Source: Hanstruepera marina (lineage in GTDB: Bacteria > Bacteroidota > Bacteroidia > Flavobacteriales > Flavobacteriaceae). From it: a DNA stretch of 64,000 nt. The first letter of the stretch is position 1, and each line of letters opens with the position of its first letter. The notes under the pieces were generated by a model. The model was given only the letters and a program-made list of their open reading frames with translations. It had not been told where the DNA came from and did not search any database. A program made the position numbers and the translations under genes. The DNA lies in the NCBI RefSeq assembly GCF_019880635.1, contig NZ_JAINVX010000001.1:1344001-1408000 (forward strand), written 5' to 3'. Shown here in pieces: positions 54,400-63,878 of the stretch.

Positions 54400-54492
54400 A
54401 AAATTATTGTTCTAGAAATGGTTGCCCAATTAGTACCACGATTCCAAAACGATATTAAAGATGAATCAAAGAGTAAGTTGTGGTTTTTGTGA
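54400..54492 (+). pseudogene. Relic of the 3' end of an Argonaute-like gene
   Basis: The last 24 codons before the TGA at 54490-54492 read MVAQLVPRFQ, then LWFL at the end. The island's Argonaute ends MVAQIAPRFE...LWFL with the same length (13 of 24 residues identical by eye). The frame has a stop (TAG) at 54394, so only about 30 codons of the gene remain. It proves that a related but different Argonaute gene once ended here, outside the present island. Confidence 0.75.
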
Positions 54493-54597
54493 TCGTAATT
54501 GTGATTGGTAACAATTTAATAAGAAAACAGTCTTTAGTATAAAATAGGCTAATATTAATATGTTTAACTTTAAACAAAATAGATAAATTGCTTTTTG

Positions 54598-55722
54598 ATG
54601 GAATTTGTACTAAACATCGGCATTGTATTAGCCTTTTTTTTAGGAATCCTTTTATTTTCTAAAAAAGATAAGGTGCTTCCGGATAACCTTATGGCTATTT
54701 GGTTATTTTTTATTGGCATTCATCTAACAGGCTATTTCTTATTCCATAAAGGGTATTGGGAAACGTATCCGCATCTTATTGGTGTTACAGCGCCATTACC
54801 ATTTTTATATGGGCCTTTTTTGTATTTATATGTGCTATACTCAATTAAAAATGAATCACATTTAAAAAAAGTTGATTATCTACATTTTTTACCAGCCTTA
54901 ATATCTTATTTACTAATGTTTCATTTCTTTTTCTTCTACTCGACAGAGGAAAAAATTCAAGTTTATAAAGGAATAATTGATGACTATAATGGTACATTAG
55001 CATCCATTATGTTGGTAGGGTTTATAGTTTCAGGAATAACCTATACTATTTTAGCTTACAGAAAACTTGTAAAAAGAGAAATAGTAGTAAAAGAGAATTT
55101 TTCAGAAATAAATCAAATTAATTTAAAATGGTTGCAAAATGCCATTATTGGAATGGGTTCATTCTTTGTCGTTGCAACTATTGTTTCTGTTTTTAGAGAG
55201 ATTATTGGGTTTCAATTTCCTTTTAATGCAGATATTTTATTTTATTCCATTATAGTTGCTTTTGTAGTTTATATTGGCTATTCAGGCATTAAGCAAAAGG
55301 GGCTGTTCGCAAACCAACCCATACAAGAAGAAGAACTTGTAAAAACCGAAAGTGAATACAAAAACTCTAGCTTAAAGAGCGATGATGCCACCAAAATCCA
55401 CAATGAATTATTGGTTTTAATGAAAGAAGATAAACCTTATTTAAACCCTAAATTAACAATTAGCGAATTAGCACAAGATTTATCAACTTCCACTAATCAT
55501 TTATCTCAAGTGATAAACCAATACGAAAAAGTCAATTTTTATGATTTTATAAATAAGTATCGTGTTGAAGAGTTTATAGAAAATGCCCAAAACAATCCTG
55601 AATTTAGCCTTTTAGCAAATGCTTTTGATTCAGGTTTTAATTCAAAATCCACTTTTAATACAGCTTTTAAGAAAATAAAATCTGTTACACCTTCACAATA
55701 TTTATCTGGCTTAAAAAGCTAG
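54598..55722 (+). CDS. Membrane-bound AraC-family regulator 1
   Basis: 374 residues from the ATG at 54598 (a TTG lies just upstream). The N-terminal 235 residues have about seven hydrophobic segments. A linker leads to an AraC-type double helix-turn-helix (about 275-372): LTISELAQDLSTSTNHLSQV and FNSKSTFNTAFKKIKSVTPSQY. Such one-component membrane regulators in Bacteroidota sense an envelope signal and control nearby genes. Candidate operators with a shared motif precede the downstream genes. Confidence 0.9.
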   Translation: MEFVLNIGIVLAFFLGILLFSKKDKVLPDNLMAIWLFFIGIHLTGYFLFHKGYWETYPHLIGVTAPLPFLYGPFLYLYVLYSIKNESHLKKVDYLHFLPALISYLLMFHFFFFYSTEEKIQVYKGIIDDYNGTLASIMLVGFIVSGITYTILAYRKLVKREIVVKENFSEINQINLKWLQNAIIGMGSFFVVATIVSVFREIIGFQFPFNADILFYSIIVAFVVYIGYSGIKQKGLFANQPIQEEELVKTESEYKNSSLKSDDATKIHNELLVLMKEDKPYLNPKLTISELAQDLSTSTNHLSQVINQYEKVNFYDFINKYRVEEFIENAQNNPEFSLLANAFDSGFNSKSTFNTAFKKIKSVTPSQYLSGLKS

Positions 55723-55755
55723 ATGTATAGTGCATAATTTCTAATTTAATTAAGC

Positions 55756-55787
55756 TATAAGACGTCCTGTCTTATAAGTTCGTACAA
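55756..55787 (+). promoter_or_regulatory. Dyad and AraC-box-like motif before the CPBP gene
   Basis: TATAAGAC-N5-GTCTTATA (55756-55776) runs into CTTATAAGTTCGTACAA (55771-55787). The latter resembles CTTATAAAGTCGAACGAA at 61275, upstream of the third receptor gene. Candidate site for one of the two AraC-type regulators. Confidence 0.4.
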
Positions 55788-55873
55788 CTAAAAAGTTCAG
55801 ACTTTCACGTTAAGGCGATGCGCCTTTGTTTTTGATAAATATTTGCATCAGAATAATTTTAAAAACAGAGGTT

Positions 55874-56698
55874 ATGAACTTCAAAATATACAATCAGGCA
55901 ACTTTATTTTATGTACTATCAACAGCAATTCCTTGGCTGTTGTGGTTTACAGCAGGTTATATAAGTCATATAGAATCTAATAGTAATTTATGGCAACTAT
56001 CTGCTAGTATTATAGCTTTTATAGGTTTATTGGCACCTGTTGGCATTGCATTGCTTCTTGCAAAAGGCAATCAAGAATTGCTTTCTGATTTTAAGCAAAG
56101 AATCTTCAATTTCAAAAGAATCAAACCCACTTACATTGTGATTACGTTTCTGCTTATGCCTTTAAGCATTTTATTAGCTCAAGGTGTTTCACTTTTGTTT
56201 GGTTACAGTATTGAGCAATTTCAATTGGCCAAATCATTTTCATTTACATCAGGCGTATTTCCTGTTTGGTTTATGTTGGTTATTGCACCGCTTTTAGAAG
56301 AATTGGCGTGGCATTCTTACGGAACAGATTGTTTACGAGCTAGATTCAATCTTTTTAAAACGTCCTTATTGTTTGCATTGTTTTGGGGTATTTGGCATTT
56401 TCCTTTAGCCAGTATAAAAGATTATTACCATAGCAATTTGGTAGAAGATGGATGGTTGTATTCGTTAAACTTTCTAGTAAGCTTGTTTCCTTTCGTAATT
56501 ATTATGAATTGGATTTACTACAAGGCAAATCGCAACATCATTCTACCTATAATATTTCATATAGCAGCAGGCTATTTCAATGAGGTTTTCGCTACCCATC
56601 CAATGAGCAAAGTGTTTCAGACTTGTTTACTGTCTGCTTTCGCAATCTATATAATCTATAACGACAAGAGTTTTTTCTTTAATCATAAAACCATTTAA
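55874..56698 (+). CDS. CPBP-family intramembrane glutamic protease
   Basis: 274 residues from the ATG at 55874, with about eight hydrophobic segments. The CPBP/ABI (Rce1-like) signatures are visible: LLEELAWHSYG (the two catalytic Glu, about residue 148), LFWGIWHFPLA (His, about residue 180) and IIFHIAAGYFNE (last His/Asn). The Arg usual after the Glu pair is replaced by His (EELAWHSYG versus EExxWRG). Members cleave or modify membrane-associated peptides. It is 2 bp before the TonB receptor gene. Confidence 0.87.
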   Translation: MNFKIYNQATLFYVLSTAIPWLLWFTAGYISHIESNSNLWQLSASIIAFIGLLAPVGIALLLAKGNQELLSDFKQRIFNFKRIKPTYIVITFLLMPLSILLAQGVSLLFGYSIEQFQLAKSFSFTSGVFPVWFMLVIAPLLEELAWHSYGTDCLRARFNLFKTSLLFALFWGIWHFPLASIKDYYHSNLVEDGWLYSLNFLVSLFPFVIIMNWIYYKANRNIILPIIFHIAAGYFNEVFATHPMSKVFQTCLLSAFAIYIIYNDKSFFFNHKTI

Positions 56699-56700
56699 TC

Positions 56701-59052
56701 ATGAAAAAAATAATAATAATAACACTAATCGGTATCATAGGTTTTTGTGGGCTTTCGTTTTCACAAAGTATTACACAAACCGTTAAAGGAACAGTTCTAG
56801 AAAAAGGAACAGGAACACCAGCAGTTGGAGCAAACGTTGTATTGCTGAATTCACAACCATTAATAGGTGCAATGGTAGATTTTGATGGCAATTTTATTTT
56901 GGAGAACGTACCAGTTGGCAGACAAAGTTTTCAAGTATCAATGCTTGGATATGAAACAATGCTCATCAGTAATATTTTGGTGAGTTCAGGAAAGCAAACG
57001 GTGCTAAACATAGAACTTCAAGAGGAAGCTACACAGTTAAATGAAATAGTATTAGCACCTAGAAGACAAAAAGAAAAGCCTATTAATGGGTTAGCATCAG
57101 TAAGTAGTCGTCAATTTTCAGTTGAAGAAAATCAACGTTTTGCAGGAGGTATTGATGACCCTGCGCGTTTAGTGTCGTCGTTTGCAGGTGTTGTAAGTCC
57201 TTCCACAAAAAGTAATGGTATTTCTATTAGAGGGAATGCACCTTCTGGTTTATTATGGCGTATTGAAGGTGTTGAAATACCTAGTCCTAATCATTTTGCT
57301 GATTTAGATATTGCAGGTGCTGGAGCCTTAACAGCATTAAGCAACAATGTTTTGGGTAATAGCGATTTTTATACAGGAGCTTTCCCTGCCGAATATGGTA
57401 ATGCTATTTCTGGAGTTTTTGATATTAATTTGCGGTCTGGCAATTCAACCGAAAGGGAGTATTCCATTCAGGCAGGAATATTAGGCCTTGATTTTGCATC
57501 AGAAGGTCCTTTCAGTAAAAACAACGATGCAACTTACTTATTTAACTATCGCTATTCTACATTGGCTTTAATAGGTTCTTTTCTTCCTGATGATGCTGGA
57601 ATTCTTAAGTATCAGGATTTGTCTTATAAAATCAAGTTACCAACAGAAAAATCTGGAACATTTTCTTTATGGGGATTGGGTGCTTATGATAGTATTGATG
57701 CCGAAGCTGTTCCTATTGAAGAAAGAGTCTCTGAAGATGATGGTTGGGAATCAAAATTATCTCAATACCTGTTTGCTTCTGGGCTTAATCATAAAATTAG
57801 AGTTAATGATGTATCAAATCTTAATTCAACGCTATCGGTTTCTGGAAATGGCATGTCGTTTAAAGAACAATATATTGATGATAGTAACACACTAAACTAT
57901 TTACCATCCACTACAAAAAAGAATGGTTATAAAGTAACATTACAATCCCATATTAATTCTTATTTCAGCGAAAAACATTACAACCGAACAGGGTTTTACG
58001 TAAACTATTTAGGTTACGATTTAAATGTAAACAGTGCTTCAGATGAGCAAAATACAACGCCTGTAAATATTGTAAATGAAAAGGGGAATTCTATGTTGTA
58101 TCAATTATTTAGTCAATCAAGATTTCAATTGTCTAATAAGTTTCAGTTGAATGCTGGTTTTCATATGCAGTATTTCAATTTGAATAAAGATGTGTCAATA
58201 GAACCACGTATTTCTCTAAAATATGAGATTAATGAAAGGCAAAACCTTGCTTTAGCTTATGGATTGCATAGTCGAATAGAATCGCTTCCAATTTATTTTG
58301 TGAATGACAATGGCAACCAACCTAATAAAGATTTGAAATTCATGAAATCAAATCATTTCGTTTTGTCTTATAATACGATGCTTACTGACAACTTGAAATT
58401 AAGCATAGAACCATATTATCAGTATTTAACCAATGTTCCTGTAGAAGAAGATGGGTTTAAATCGACACTCAACATTCAGAACAATTTATACTTTGAAGAG
58501 ACATTAGTTAGTACTGGTACGGGTAGAAATTTTGGTATTGACCTGTCTTTAGAGCAATACTTAAATAAAGGATTTTACTATTTACTTTCTGCTTCTGTTT
58601 TTGATTCAAAATATACAGGAAATGATGGTGTTGAAAGAAATACCAGGTTAAACAAAAACTATGGTTTTAATGCGCTTGTAGGGAAAGAATGGCAAGTAGG
58701 TAAATCAAAAAACAATCTATTGAGTGCCAATATCAGACTCAATTATTTAGGTGGTAATCGATTGGTAGCTATTGATGAGCAAGAATCTATAGCAATGCAA
58801 GAAGTGGTATATGGTGAAACAAATGGCAACCTTTCATTTTCAGAAAAACTTCCAGATACCCCAATTACATCATTTACGGTTTCTTTCAGGAAAAATAAAC
58901 CGAAACATGCTTCGGTATGGTCTTTACAAGTTATCAATTCATCACAAACAGAAGAATTTGATAGTCATATTTTCAATTTAAATACCAATAGAGTTGAAAA
59001 AGAATTTAGTACTACTGTAGTTCCAAGCTTGTCTTATAAAATTGAGTTTTAG
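56701..59052 (+). CDS. TonB-dependent receptor 2 with carboxypeptidase-like domain
   Basis: 783 residues. A signal peptide (about 1-22, GLSFSQ) precedes a CarboxypepD_reg-like domain (about 28-115, GTPAVGANVVLLNSQP), a plug with GISIRGNAPSGLLWRIEGVE (about 180-200) and a barrel ending LSYKIEF. The PSGLLWRIEGVEIPSPNHF type of plug occurs in a Bacteroidota subgroup of unknown ligand. It follows the CPBP protease by 2 bp, so the two are surely one unit; surface peptide handling is a possible theme but unproven. Confidence 0.9.
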   Translation: MKKIIIITLIGIIGFCGLSFSQSITQTVKGTVLEKGTGTPAVGANVVLLNSQPLIGAMVDFDGNFILENVPVGRQSFQVSMLGYETMLISNILVSSGKQTVLNIELQEEATQLNEIVLAPRRQKEKPINGLASVSSRQFSVEENQRFAGGIDDPARLVSSFAGVVSPSTKSNGISIRGNAPSGLLWRIEGVEIPSPNHFADLDIAGAGALTALSNNVLGNSDFYTGAFPAEYGNAISGVFDINLRSGNSTEREYSIQAGILGLDFASEGPFSKNNDATYLFNYRYSTLALIGSFLPDDAGILKYQDLSYKIKLPTEKSGTFSLWGLGAYDSIDAEAVPIEERVSEDDGWESKLSQYLFASGLNHKIRVNDVSNLNSTLSVSGNGMSFKEQYIDDSNTLNYLPSTTKKNGYKVTLQSHINSYFSEKHYNRTGFYVNYLGYDLNVNSASDEQNTTPVNIVNEKGNSMLYQLFSQSRFQLSNKFQLNAGFHMQYFNLNKDVSIEPRISLKYEINERQNLALAYGLHSRIESLPIYFVNDNGNQPNKDLKFMKSNHFVLSYNTMLTDNLKLSIEPYYQYLTNVPVEEDGFKSTLNIQNNLYFEETLVSTGTGRNFGIDLSLEQYLNKGFYYLLSASVFDSKYTGNDGVERNTRLNKNYGFNALVGKEWQVGKSKNNLLSANIRLNYLGGNRLVAIDEQESIAMQEVVYGETNGNLSFSEKLPDTPITSFTVSFRKNKPKHASVWSLQVINSSQTEEFDSHIFNLNTNRVEKEFSTTVVPSLSYKIEF

Positions 59053-59083
59053 GTTGGGGCAGTTAATAGTTCAATAAAAAGAG

Positions 59084-59142
59084 TACGACTTTACAAAGTC
59101 GGTCGATTTTAAATGATTTCTAATAGACATTTGTATAATAAA
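59084..59142 (+). promoter_or_regulatory. Shared 59-bp promoter block, copy 1
   Basis: 52 of 59 bases match 61311-61369. It starts with the dyad CGACTTT-ac-AAAGTCG and ends in GACATTTG, which is near the -7 consensus. It ends 15 bp before an ATG at 59158. Candidate target of the membrane AraC regulators. Confidence 0.65.
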
Positions 59143-59289
59143 TTAAAATTTTAAAAAATGAAAACAAGAGAAGTTAAAACAATAAGTATGAATAATAAAA
59201 ATCAATCAAAGAACGAATGGAACCCTTTAAACTTTCAATGGATGCCATTGGTTAAATTAAATCAAGAGTTAAACTTAAAAACAAAAACA

Positions 59290-59949
59290 ATGAAAAGTTT
59301 ATTAATGTTACCAATACTAATATTATTGGTATGTACTACATCGTGTTCAAACGATGATGACACACTTTTTGGTTCAGGAAATTTAACAACAGAAACAAGA
59401 GCTGTTGATACCTTTACAAAAATAGATAGTGAAGGCGTTTTTGAAGTAACAGTTAGCCAAGGCACAACGCAATCTGTAGAAATCACCGCTGACGACAACA
59501 TTATTGGTCAGGTAAGAACAAGTACAAGCAACAATGAATTAAGGTTACGTTTAAATGAAAATTATGATTACAGAAATATTACGGTTCGTGTGAATATTAC
59601 TGTAAATAATTTAAACGGGTTAACAAATTCTGGAGTTGGAGATATGTATATTCATAATATTGATAATAATGGTGCTTTTTCAATAGATAATGAAGGTACT
59701 GGAAATATTGAAATTGATGGAGTATCAACAGGTTTAACTATTAGAAATCAAGGATCTGGCGATATTTCTGGTTTTGATTTTCTAGTAAATGATTGCACTA
59801 TAGATATTGAAGGTTCTGGGGACGTAAAAATTAACTGTTCAGATAATTTAGATGTTGATATTGAAGGAAGTGGTAACGTGTATTTTAAAGGAACACCAAC
59901 CATAAATACAAATATTACTGGATCTGGAAGTGTAATTAATGCTAATTAA
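59290..59949 (+). CDS. DUF2807 (head GIN) lipoprotein
   Basis: 219 residues from the ATG at 59290, which gives a lipoprotein signal (LPILILLVCTTSC). A repetitive beta-helix-like DUF2807 domain follows (about 35-215), with turn repeats such as NSGVGDM, NEGTGNI, NQGSGDI, IEGSGDV and ITGSGSV. Such proteins are envelope lipoproteins of unknown role. An in-frame ATG at 59158 would add 44 charged residues before the signal; it lies right after the shared promoter block, so a short leader peptide or extended product is possible. Confidence 0.83.
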   Translation: MKSLLMLPILILLVCTTSCSNDDDTLFGSGNLTTETRAVDTFTKIDSEGVFEVTVSQGTTQSVEITADDNIIGQVRTSTSNNELRLRLNENYDYRNITVRVNITVNNLNGLTNSGVGDMYIHNIDNNGAFSIDNEGTGNIEIDGVSTGLTIRNQGSGDISGFDFLVNDCTIDIEGSGDVKINCSDNLDVDIEGSGNVYFKGTPTINTNITGSGSVINAN

Positions 59950-59981
59950 TAATAAAAGAGAGTTTTCAACTTTTTGATTAA

Positions 59982-60008
59982 AAGCCTGATTCATTTCAGG
60001 CTTTTTTG
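59982..60008 (+). terminator. Terminator of the DUF2807 gene
   Basis: Stem AAGCCTGA / TCAGGCTT with a 6-nt loop, followed by a T-run; 32 bp after the stop. Confidence 0.85.
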
Positions 60009-60054
60009 TATTTCTGTTTTGTCTTTAATAAAAAAATCTAATCATTTAAATCCC

Positions 60055-60062
60055 TACTTTTG
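60055..60062 (+). promoter_or_regulatory. -7 promoter element of AraC-type regulator 2
   Basis: TACTTTTG (TAnnTTTG) 29 bp before the ATG at 60092. Confidence 0.45.
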
Positions 60063-60091
60063 TGAATAAGACATAATATTTTATTCTGTTC

Positions 60092-61255
60092 ATGAAAGAT
60101 TTAACATTTGATAATTTAATCAGTGTAATTATTGTTTTTATTTCTTGGATATTAATTTTGTTTTTACTTACAATAAAAACAAAAAAGAGATTAAGCAACT
60201 TCCTTCTCATTGCTTTTTTGTTGGTTAATGCGCAAGATTCAAGTGGATTGTTTGCTTCATTTTTTGTATACCCCAAATACCCTGGTTTGGGTATGTTAAT
60301 AAACAATACCGTTTTTTTTAAGTTACCACTACTTTATTTGTATTTACTCTCTGTAATATACTCTGATTTTAAGCTTAAACCGAAACATTTACTACATCTA
60401 TGGGGGTTTGTGATTAACTTCATCATTCTGTGGCCTGATTATTTTTCGGTAGATTCAGAAGGCAAGCGGAACTTTTTACAAGCCAATGCTGAAGGGCACG
60501 AATTACTTGCCATAAAGCTATCTTATATATTGGTGCACATACAAATAGCATTATACGGTGTTTTATGCTTTTTACTCATTAGAAAATATAAAAGACTGCT
60601 TCTTGAAAATTTTTCAAACGCAAGTCTTTTCAATTACAAGTGGCTATTTCAATTGGTTGGTTTACTGATGTTAGATGCTTTAATAGCTACCTTTAAAAAT
60701 ATTTTTATGTTCATGCATATTCAAGAAGCTTATGATTATACCTATTTTGTTACCTCTATGCTAACCTTGGGGTTAATTTCTTGGATGGTCTTAAAAGCGC
60801 TCCACAATCCTGAATTGTTTAGAGGTGTAAAATCGGATTTACAGCTCATCAAAAATATCGCTTCAGAGCAGGTTATTAGTGCTTCTGAAAATAAAGCTGT
60901 AGAAGAGACGAAAGAGATCATACGATTAAAAACTTACATGAAGACTAATGAGCCTTTTCTCAACCCATCTTTAAGTGTGGAAGAGTTAGCTTCCCAAATT
61001 AATGTGCCTACTAAAGAGCTTTCTATTCTTATAAATCATGATCTAAACCAACATTTTTTTGATTTTGTGAATTCTTATAGAATAGAAAAAGCCAAAGAGC
61101 TATTAATAAGTCCAGAAAAAAAAGACTTCACTATTTTGGAAATATTGTATGAAGTTGGCTTTAATTCTAAATCTTCGTTTAACACAGCATTTAAAAAGTA
61201 TACGGGTAAAACACCAACAGAGTATCGCAAAACACGCTTAAAATCAGGCGCTTAA
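60092..61255 (+). CDS. Membrane-bound AraC-family regulator 2
   Basis: 387 residues, a paralogue of the regulator at 54598. The first 240 residues hold about seven hydrophobic segments; the AraC-type DNA-binding domain covers about 285-383: LSVEELASQINVPTKELSIL and FNSKSSFNTAFKKYTGKTPTEY. It is followed by the outer-membrane receptor gene at 61382, whose promoter has an 11-bp inverted repeat and the shared 59-bp block, and is the best candidate to regulate that gene. Confidence 0.9.
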   Translation: MKDLTFDNLISVIIVFISWILILFLLTIKTKKRLSNFLLIAFLLVNAQDSSGLFASFFVYPKYPGLGMLINNTVFFKLPLLYLYLLSVIYSDFKLKPKHLLHLWGFVINFIILWPDYFSVDSEGKRNFLQANAEGHELLAIKLSYILVHIQIALYGVLCFLLIRKYKRLLLENFSNASLFNYKWLFQLVGLLMLDALIATFKNIFMFMHIQEAYDYTYFVTSMLTLGLISWMVLKALHNPELFRGVKSDLQLIKNIASEQVISASENKAVEETKEIIRLKTYMKTNEPFLNPSLSVEELASQINVPTKELSILINHDLNQHFFDFVNSYRIEKAKELLISPEKKDFTILEILYEVGFNSKSSFNTAFKKYTGKTPTEYRKTRLKSGA

Positions 61256-61260
61256 AAAAA

Positions 61261-61319
61261 GCCGAACGTGTGACCTTATAAAGTCGAACGAATTTGTTTT
61301 TAAAAAAGCGTTCGACTTT
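61261..61319 (+). promoter_or_regulatory. AraC-box cluster before the third receptor gene
   Basis: GCCGAACG (61261) and GTCGAACG (61283) are direct repeats 22 bp apart. AAAGTCGAACG (61280-61290) and CGTTCGACTTT (61309-61319) are a perfect 11-bp inverted repeat with an 18-nt centre. It follows the AraC gene stop and could also fold as its terminator (TTTT follows). Confidence 0.5.
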
Positions 61320-61369
61320 TCATAGTCGGTCGATTTTCAATGATTTCTAAAAGACATTTGTCTCATAAA
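61311..61369 (+). promoter_or_regulatory. Shared 59-bp promoter block, copy 2
   Basis: Matches 59084-59142 at 52 of 59 positions, without gaps. It ends 12 bp before the ATG at 61382, which supports that start over the ATG at 61340 lying inside the block. Confidence 0.65.
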
Positions 61370-61381
61370 ATCATAGAAATC

Positions 61382-63802
61382 ATGAAAGCTACAATCAAAA
61401 TTCTTTTAGCCGTCTGTATTTATTTAACAACAATACAAGGCTATTCTACAGAAACAAAATGGACAATATCTGGGTCTGTTGTTGAACAACAAACCAACTA
61501 TGCAATACCTTATGCAACGGTTGCATTGTATTCCAAAAATGATGAATCATTAATAACTGGTGTTATTTCTGATGACAATGGAATTTTTACAATTGATAGA
61601 ATAAGTCAAGGAAGTTATTTTTTAAAGATAAGTTTTATGGGCTATAAAGACTATGTTATAGATCCATTAGAGTTAAATACTTCCGAAACAACTATTAATT
61701 TAGGAGTTATAGCACTTGAGCAAAACTACGAAGCACTTGAAGAAGTAGTTGTAAAATCTAAAACAAAAGCCATAAGAAATAGAATTGACAAACAAGTGTT
61801 AAGTGTATCTTCAAATTTAACAGCTACAGGCGGTACTGCTGTTGATGCATTAAAACTTTCGCCATCTATTCAAATAGATTCTGATAACAATGTAAAATTA
61901 AGAGGAAGCACAAAATTTATTGTTCTTATTAATGGTAAACCAACCACATTAAGCGCACAAGATGTATTAAAACAAACACCTGCAAATAGTATAAAAGATA
62001 TTGAGGTAATAACCAACCCATCTGTTAAATACAATGCCGAAGGTGGTGCAGGTATTATCAATATTATTCTAAAAAAAGGATATGCTAGTGGCTTTAATGG
62101 AATGGTAAACGCATCCGTAGGAACAAAAGATAAATACTCTGGAGATGTAACTGTTAATTTAAACAAAGAAAAAGTGAGTTATTCATTTGCGGCCGACTGG
62201 AGAGACTACACCAAAACTGCAAATAATAATTATTACAGAACATTATATAATGAAGACAACACGCATTATGCATCAATGCTACAGGATAGAAGTATTAATG
62301 ACTCTAACCTTGGATTTAGATTTGGAGTAGATTATAACCCGAATGAAACAAATAATTTTTCTTATTCCTTTCATACAGGTTATAATGAAACTAGCGGCTC
62401 TATTCTTAATACAAATTCAGGATATACTATACCAGAAAGTACAGAGGAGCATAAATACAATCCTTTCAGAATAAAGTTAAAACCAACATTCTTTACCAAT
62501 AATTTAGGGTATAATAAAACACTCAATGAAACGGGTGATAATCTTTCGTTTAACCTTTACTATTCGTATATAGATTATGATCTTAACAATGAACAAGAAT
62601 CTTATATTACTGATGAAAATCAAAATATAGTAGATACTGAACCTTATAGATTAACCATATCGAATAAGAATAACAGTAACGATGTAAGATTTGATACAGA
62701 TTACACAAAAGTGTTTTCTGAAAAAACAAGTCTTGAGACAGGAGTTTCTTACCACTTATACAACCGTTTTTTAAACGTTGCATATTCTGAATTTGATTAC
62801 GATATAAATGATTGGGTAGATAATCCTGATTATACAAATAAGTACAATTTTGATGAAACCGTTTATGCTGCTTATGCCAATTTAAATACTACTTTTTTTA
62901 ATGATATAGTGGCTTCCATTGGGTTAAGATTAGAATATACAGATAGACTCTTGAAGCGTAAAAGCTCCAATGAGCAGTACAAATATCATAAAGCTAATTT
63001 CTTCCCAGGATTGTCACTATCAAAAGATATAAATGAAAATAGCAACTTAAAACTGGCATTAACCAATAGAATAAATAGACCTGATGAGTACATGATGAAT
63101 CCATTTCCTGAATTTATAGATGACTATTTCTATTCAGAAGGAAATCCATACTTAACCCCTGAAATAGTTCGAAATCTTGAATTAGGTTACAGCTATAGCA
63201 AGGAAAAAACATCTATTTCATCTAATTTATATTACAGAATTACGAAAGATAAAATAGACCAAAAACTTACACTAGAAGACGATGACAAGATTCATACCAT
63301 GTTCCATAACGATGCAGGTGATAAAACTATTGGTCTTGAGACTATGTACAGTTTTAATGTAAAAGACTGGTGGAGTATTAATGCAAATGTTAACCTGTTT
63401 TATTATGATGTATGGGCAAACATTGAAGGTGTTAAAAATCAAAACGACGACTTTTCTTGGACAAGTCAATTAGTCAATTCATTTAACATTAACGAAACGA
63501 CTTCCATTCAACTTATAGGTTATTATGCAAGTAAAACAGCACGATCCCAAGGCGAGTTGAGTAATTACTATTTTTTAGATATTGCTGCAAAAAAACAATT
63601 CCTTAATGGAAGACTATCAGTAAATCTTCAATTAAAAGACGTGTTACAATCTTTAAACTATGAACTTAAAACCAATACAAGTAATATGAATTTGCTAGGA
63701 GATTTTAATAATGAATCACCAATTGCATTGTTAAACATTAGCTATAAGTTAAGTAACTATAAAAAGAAAACTAAAGATGTTCAAACAGAGTTTGATATGT
63801 AA
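61382..63802 (+). CDS. Outer-membrane beta-barrel receptor with CarboxypepD_reg-like domain
   Basis: 806 residues from the ATG at 61382. A signal peptide (about 1-21, ILLAVCIYLTTIQGYS) is followed by a carboxypeptidase-like regulatory domain (about 30-115, YAIPYATVALYSKNDE), a plug (about 140-240, with VKLRGSTKFIVLINGKPT and YNAEGGAGIINIILKKG) and an OMP_b-brl_3-type barrel. Proteins of this type import or bind unknown peptides or glycans. The ordering AraC regulator then receptor suggests a sensed ligand. The terminator at 63826 follows. Confidence 0.88.
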   Translation: MKATIKILLAVCIYLTTIQGYSTETKWTISGSVVEQQTNYAIPYATVALYSKNDESLITGVISDDNGIFTIDRISQGSYFLKISFMGYKDYVIDPLELNTSETTINLGVIALEQNYEALEEVVVKSKTKAIRNRIDKQVLSVSSNLTATGGTAVDALKLSPSIQIDSDNNVKLRGSTKFIVLINGKPTTLSAQDVLKQTPANSIKDIEVITNPSVKYNAEGGAGIINIILKKGYASGFNGMVNASVGTKDKYSGDVTVNLNKEKVSYSFAADWRDYTKTANNNYYRTLYNEDNTHYASMLQDRSINDSNLGFRFGVDYNPNETNNFSYSFHTGYNETSGSILNTNSGYTIPESTEEHKYNPFRIKLKPTFFTNNLGYNKTLNETGDNLSFNLYYSYIDYDLNNEQESYITDENQNIVDTEPYRLTISNKNNSNDVRFDTDYTKVFSEKTSLETGVSYHLYNRFLNVAYSEFDYDINDWVDNPDYTNKYNFDETVYAAYANLNTTFFNDIVASIGLRLEYTDRLLKRKSSNEQYKYHKANFFPGLSLSKDINENSNLKLALTNRINRPDEYMMNPFPEFIDDYFYSEGNPYLTPEIVRNLELGYSYSKEKTSISSNLYYRITKDKIDQKLTLEDDDKIHTMFHNDAGDKTIGLETMYSFNVKDWWSINANVNLFYYDVWANIEGVKNQNDDFSWTSQLVNSFNINETTSIQLIGYYASKTARSQGELSNYYFLDIAAKKQFLNGRLSVNLQLKDVLQSLNYELKTNTSNMNLLGDFNNESPIALLNISYKLSNYKKKTKDVQTEFDM

Positions 63803-63825
63803 TATTGAAGATATTTCCAATAGAT

Positions 63826-63855
63826 AAAGCCTGAAATTTTTCAGGCTTTTCCTTT
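63826..63855 (+). terminator. Terminator of the third receptor gene
   Basis: Stem AAAGCCTGA / TCAGGCTTT with a 6-nt loop and a T-rich tail; 24 bp after the stop. Confidence 0.82.
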
Positions 63856-63878
63856 TTAAATCTTTTTTAATATTTGAA

